NCBI GenBank assembly: GCA_964434955.1
Contig: CAYSXI010000005.1
Span: forward strand, 1 to 64,000
Direction: 5' to 3'
From: JANQLU01 sp964434955
Lineage (GTDB): Bacteria; Planctomycetota; Planctomycetia; Pirellulales; Pirellulaceae
DNA: 64,000 nucleotides
Shown: piece after piece, positions 62,546 to 64,000 of the stretch
How the letters are laid out: each line of letters begins with the position of its first letter
How positions within the stretch are numbered: the stretch's first letter is position 1
Notes under the pieces: model-generated
The model's database searches: none
What the model saw: only the letters and a program-made list of their open reading frames with translations
Told to the model about the DNA's origin: nothing
Made by a program: the position numbers and the translations under genes

Positions 62546-63325
62546 CTAGGCGGCTTCGCTAGCCGCATCCAGGTTTCGACTCTTGGGCGAAACAAATCCG
62601 ACCAACCGTTCCTCAAGTGTTCGAGGCGTCTGGCCATCCACCAGTCCAATCAGGCCGGCGATGATTAGTTCCCGGACCAAGGACTCTTCTGCGTTGCGTG
62701 TTTCCAGCTTTCCAGCGAGGGGAAGGCAGATCATGTTCGCGATCAGGGCGCCGTAAAGCGTCGTCAAAAGAGCCGTCGCCATACCGCCACCAATCTGACT
62801 CGGATCGTCCAGCGAACGAAGCATTTGCACGAGACCGATCAGTGTGCCGATCATCCCGAACGCGGGCGCGGCGGCCGCTACGGCGTCAACGATTTGCTTA
62901 CCCGTCTTATGGCGCTGTTCGATATAAGCGAGTTCATTCTCCAGAACGACCTGGATCTCTTCACGCGGCGTTCCGGCAATGACCATCTCCATGCCACGAC
63001 GTTTGAAATCGTCGGTGATTTCTTCGAGCTTCTGCTCGAGCGCGAGAATCCCGTCTTTGCGAACCAGATTTGCGTAGTCCTTGAACGACTCAATCTCTTC
63101 AGCCGGTTCAGGCAACTTGTGAAGGAAACACTTTTTGATAACGCCAAAGGCGCCAAGGCACTTTCCGAGCGGAAAGTTAATCAAGATCGCGGAGATCGAT
63201 CCCCCGACGGTAATCATCAACGAGGGGATATTGATAAAGGGGCCAAGTCCACCCCCGCCCAAGAAGATCGAGCCAACGACCAGGCTGATCCCCAGTAAAA
63301 GACCGACTACGGTTGCGATGTCCAT
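62546..63325 (-). CDS. motA: Flagellar stator protein MotA
   Basis: A 259-residue membrane protein with four helices: ATVVGLLLGISLVVGSIFLG, FINIPSLMITVGGSISAILI and the pair AVAAAAPAFGMIGTLIGLVQ and GMATALLTTLYGALIANMIC. The cytoplasmic loop has the family motif FKRRGMEMVIAGTPREEIQV. MotA pentamers surround a MotB dimer and drive rotation through FliG. It is the first gene of the stator operon. Confidence 0.95.
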   Translation of the reverse strand: MDIATVVGLLLGISLVVGSIFLGGGGLGPFINIPSLMITVGGSISAILINFPLGKCLGAFGVIKKCFLHKLPEPAEEIESFKDYANLVRKDGILALEQKLEEITDDFKRRGMEMVIAGTPREEIQVVLENELAYIEQRHKTGKQIVDAVAAAAPAFGMIGTLIGLVQMLRSLDDPSQIGGGMATALLTTLYGALIANMICLPLAGKLETRNAEESLVRELIIAGLIGLVDGQTPRTLEERLVGFVSPKSRNLDAASEAA

Positions 63326-63604
63326 ATCTTCTGCCCTTGCGCCCCATCCAAATTGAGGCGAATGTTCCTTGTGCTGCCCGTTGCACCGAATTCCCCGCTA
63401 GCGGTATGACGCTTGAGAGCTTGCCATCAATGGAAGCGCATCAGCTACCGCCGGAAACGAGACCGGTGACAGCATCGTTATCGTTATAAATCTGGGCAAG
63501 TTGCGTTCTTGTTTGTTTTATCCAGTATGTTGTTTCGTCTTTGTCGGACCCCAGGCCAAAAAATTGCTCTTAAGTTGTCAAGTTTTCCAACCGATCAAAT
63601 TGAT
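63326..63604. promoter_or_regulatory. Divergent promoter region between motA and flgB
   Basis: A 279-base region from which both operons must start. It carries the sigma-54-like site before flgB. For motA, AACGATAA occurs on the minus strand at 63485-63478 with a 15-base spacer and GCAA as -35, a partial sigma-28 match (about 8 of 12 positions), so late-class control of motA is possible but not shown. Confidence 0.4.
63552..63568 (+). promoter_or_regulatory. Candidate sigma-54 promoter of flgB
   Basis: CAGGCCAAAAAATTGCT keeps the required GG-N10-GC spacing and the TTGCW half, but differs at four of 14 consensus positions, mainly in the -24 half. It would start transcription near 63579, 26 bases before the flgB ATG. 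Confidence 0.45.
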
Positions 63605-63955
63605 ATGATCGGAAAAGTTTCACAAATCGAACAACTGGGTGAACTGCTGCGCCGCGCCCACCTGCGGCAAGAGGCGATCAGTTCCAACATTGCGAACGTC
63701 AACACACCGAACTACAAAACGATCGATGTCGAGTTTTCCAAAGTCTTGATGTCGACCATGTCCAACCAGGCAGGAAATTCGACTCCCAATATCATCGAGG
63801 TCGGTGGCTTGTTGGAGCGCCAGGATGGCAACAATGTCGACATGGATCGGGAGTTGGCCAAGCTTACCAAGAATTCCTTGCAGTTTCAGACGCTCAACCA
63901 GGTCGTCGCCAGCAAACTTGGACTTTATCGATCAGCAATTACGGGGCGTAGCTAA
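63605..63955 (+). CDS. flgB: Flagellar rod protein FlgB
   Basis: A 116-residue protein. N-terminal HLRQEAISSNIANVNTPNYK and the end LQFQTLNQVVASKLGLYRSA are the two conserved parts of FlgB, a proximal rod protein. It is slightly shorter than the Salmonella protein (138 residues). I chose the ATG at 63605, which begins with the usual MIGKVSQIEQLGELLRRAHL; the frame extends upstream to 63509 without family similarity. It probably starts a flgB-flgC-fliE-type operon that continues beyond the window. Confidence 0.93.
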   Translation: MIGKVSQIEQLGELLRRAHLRQEAISSNIANVNTPNYKTIDVEFSKVLMSTMSNQAGNSTPNIIEVGGLLERQDGNNVDMDRELAKLTKNSLQFQTLNQVVASKLGLYRSAITGRS

Positions 63956-64000
63956 AGCCGCACCTTTTCCCAGGTAGAAATCGCGGTCTAGCCAAACTTA

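Noticed and set aside
63478..63504. Firm sigma-28 promoter for motA
   Set aside because: AACGATAA and GCAA match only about 8 of 12 positions and lie about 150 bases upstream, so it is only mentioned as a possibility in the intergenic entry.

Overview
The window looks like chromosomal DNA from a planctomycete, probably a marine Pirellulales-type bacterium. No 16S or other taxonomic marker is present, so this rests on family features: a Ser/Thr kinase with DWG in place of DFG, a membrane segment and a WD40-type C-terminus, next to an ECF-type sigma factor; a giant repetitive surface protein with an N-terminal LE-x-R-x-VLNA motif; dispersed short repeats that read KHEAQASEW; and a secreted protein with the HLYFED...LERFGY signature. 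L- and P-ring genes (flgH, flgI) and TolC/HlyD-type genes imply a diderm envelope.

Layout. 1-1.7 kb: a small membrane protein, a cluster of five short dispersed repeats and a secreted hypothetical. 1.9-15 kb (+): a 2146-residue surface protein built on an exact 279-bp (93-residue) repeat, a 1759-residue kinase/WD40 protein and an ECF-type sigma factor. 15-22.6 kb: an export-like cluster with three HlyD-type proteins (one fused to an M50 site-2 protease with a PqqD-like N-terminus, one fused to a GAF-like sensor half) and a divergent TolC-type outer-membrane lipoprotein; no ABC ATPase is seen. 22.6-30.6 kb: housekeeping and accessory genes (mscL, a P-loop kinase, an SDR, a secreted hypothetical, a large subtilase, a K+ channel).

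30.7-64 kb: a large flagellar region. Minus strand: fliK-flgD-flgE, preceded by a three-gene set (TPR protein, periplasmic repeat protein, coiled-coil protein). Plus strand: a FlgM-like gene, flagellin and fliD. Minus strand: an operon of about 8.5 kb, fliL-fliM-fliN-fliO-fliP-flhA-(70-aa membrane protein)-fliA-(61-aa protein)-two lipoproteins. Plus strand: flgF-flgG-flgA-flgH-flgI-flgJ-flgN-flgK-flgL, followed by an HDOD-like gene broken by a 10-N assembly gap. Minus strand: motA with two motB-like genes. Plus strand at the right edge: flgB.

Regulation can be read directly from several intergenic regions. A sigma-54 site fitting every defined consensus position lies before flgF, a strong one before fliK and a weaker one before flgB. 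A sigma-28 site (TAAG-N15-GCCGATAA) lies before fliL, in the operon that encodes FliA itself. This suggests a sigma-54 tier for rod, hook and ring genes and a FliA-autoactivated operon for C-ring and export genes. fliQ, fliR, flhB, fliF, fliG, fliH, fliI and chemotaxis genes are not in the window.

The most system-like non-flagellar content is at 1.9-22.6 kb: a giant surface protein, a kinase/sigma pair and an ATPase-less, protease-fused export apparatus. I propose, as inference, that these form a sensing, secretion and processing system for the giant protein.
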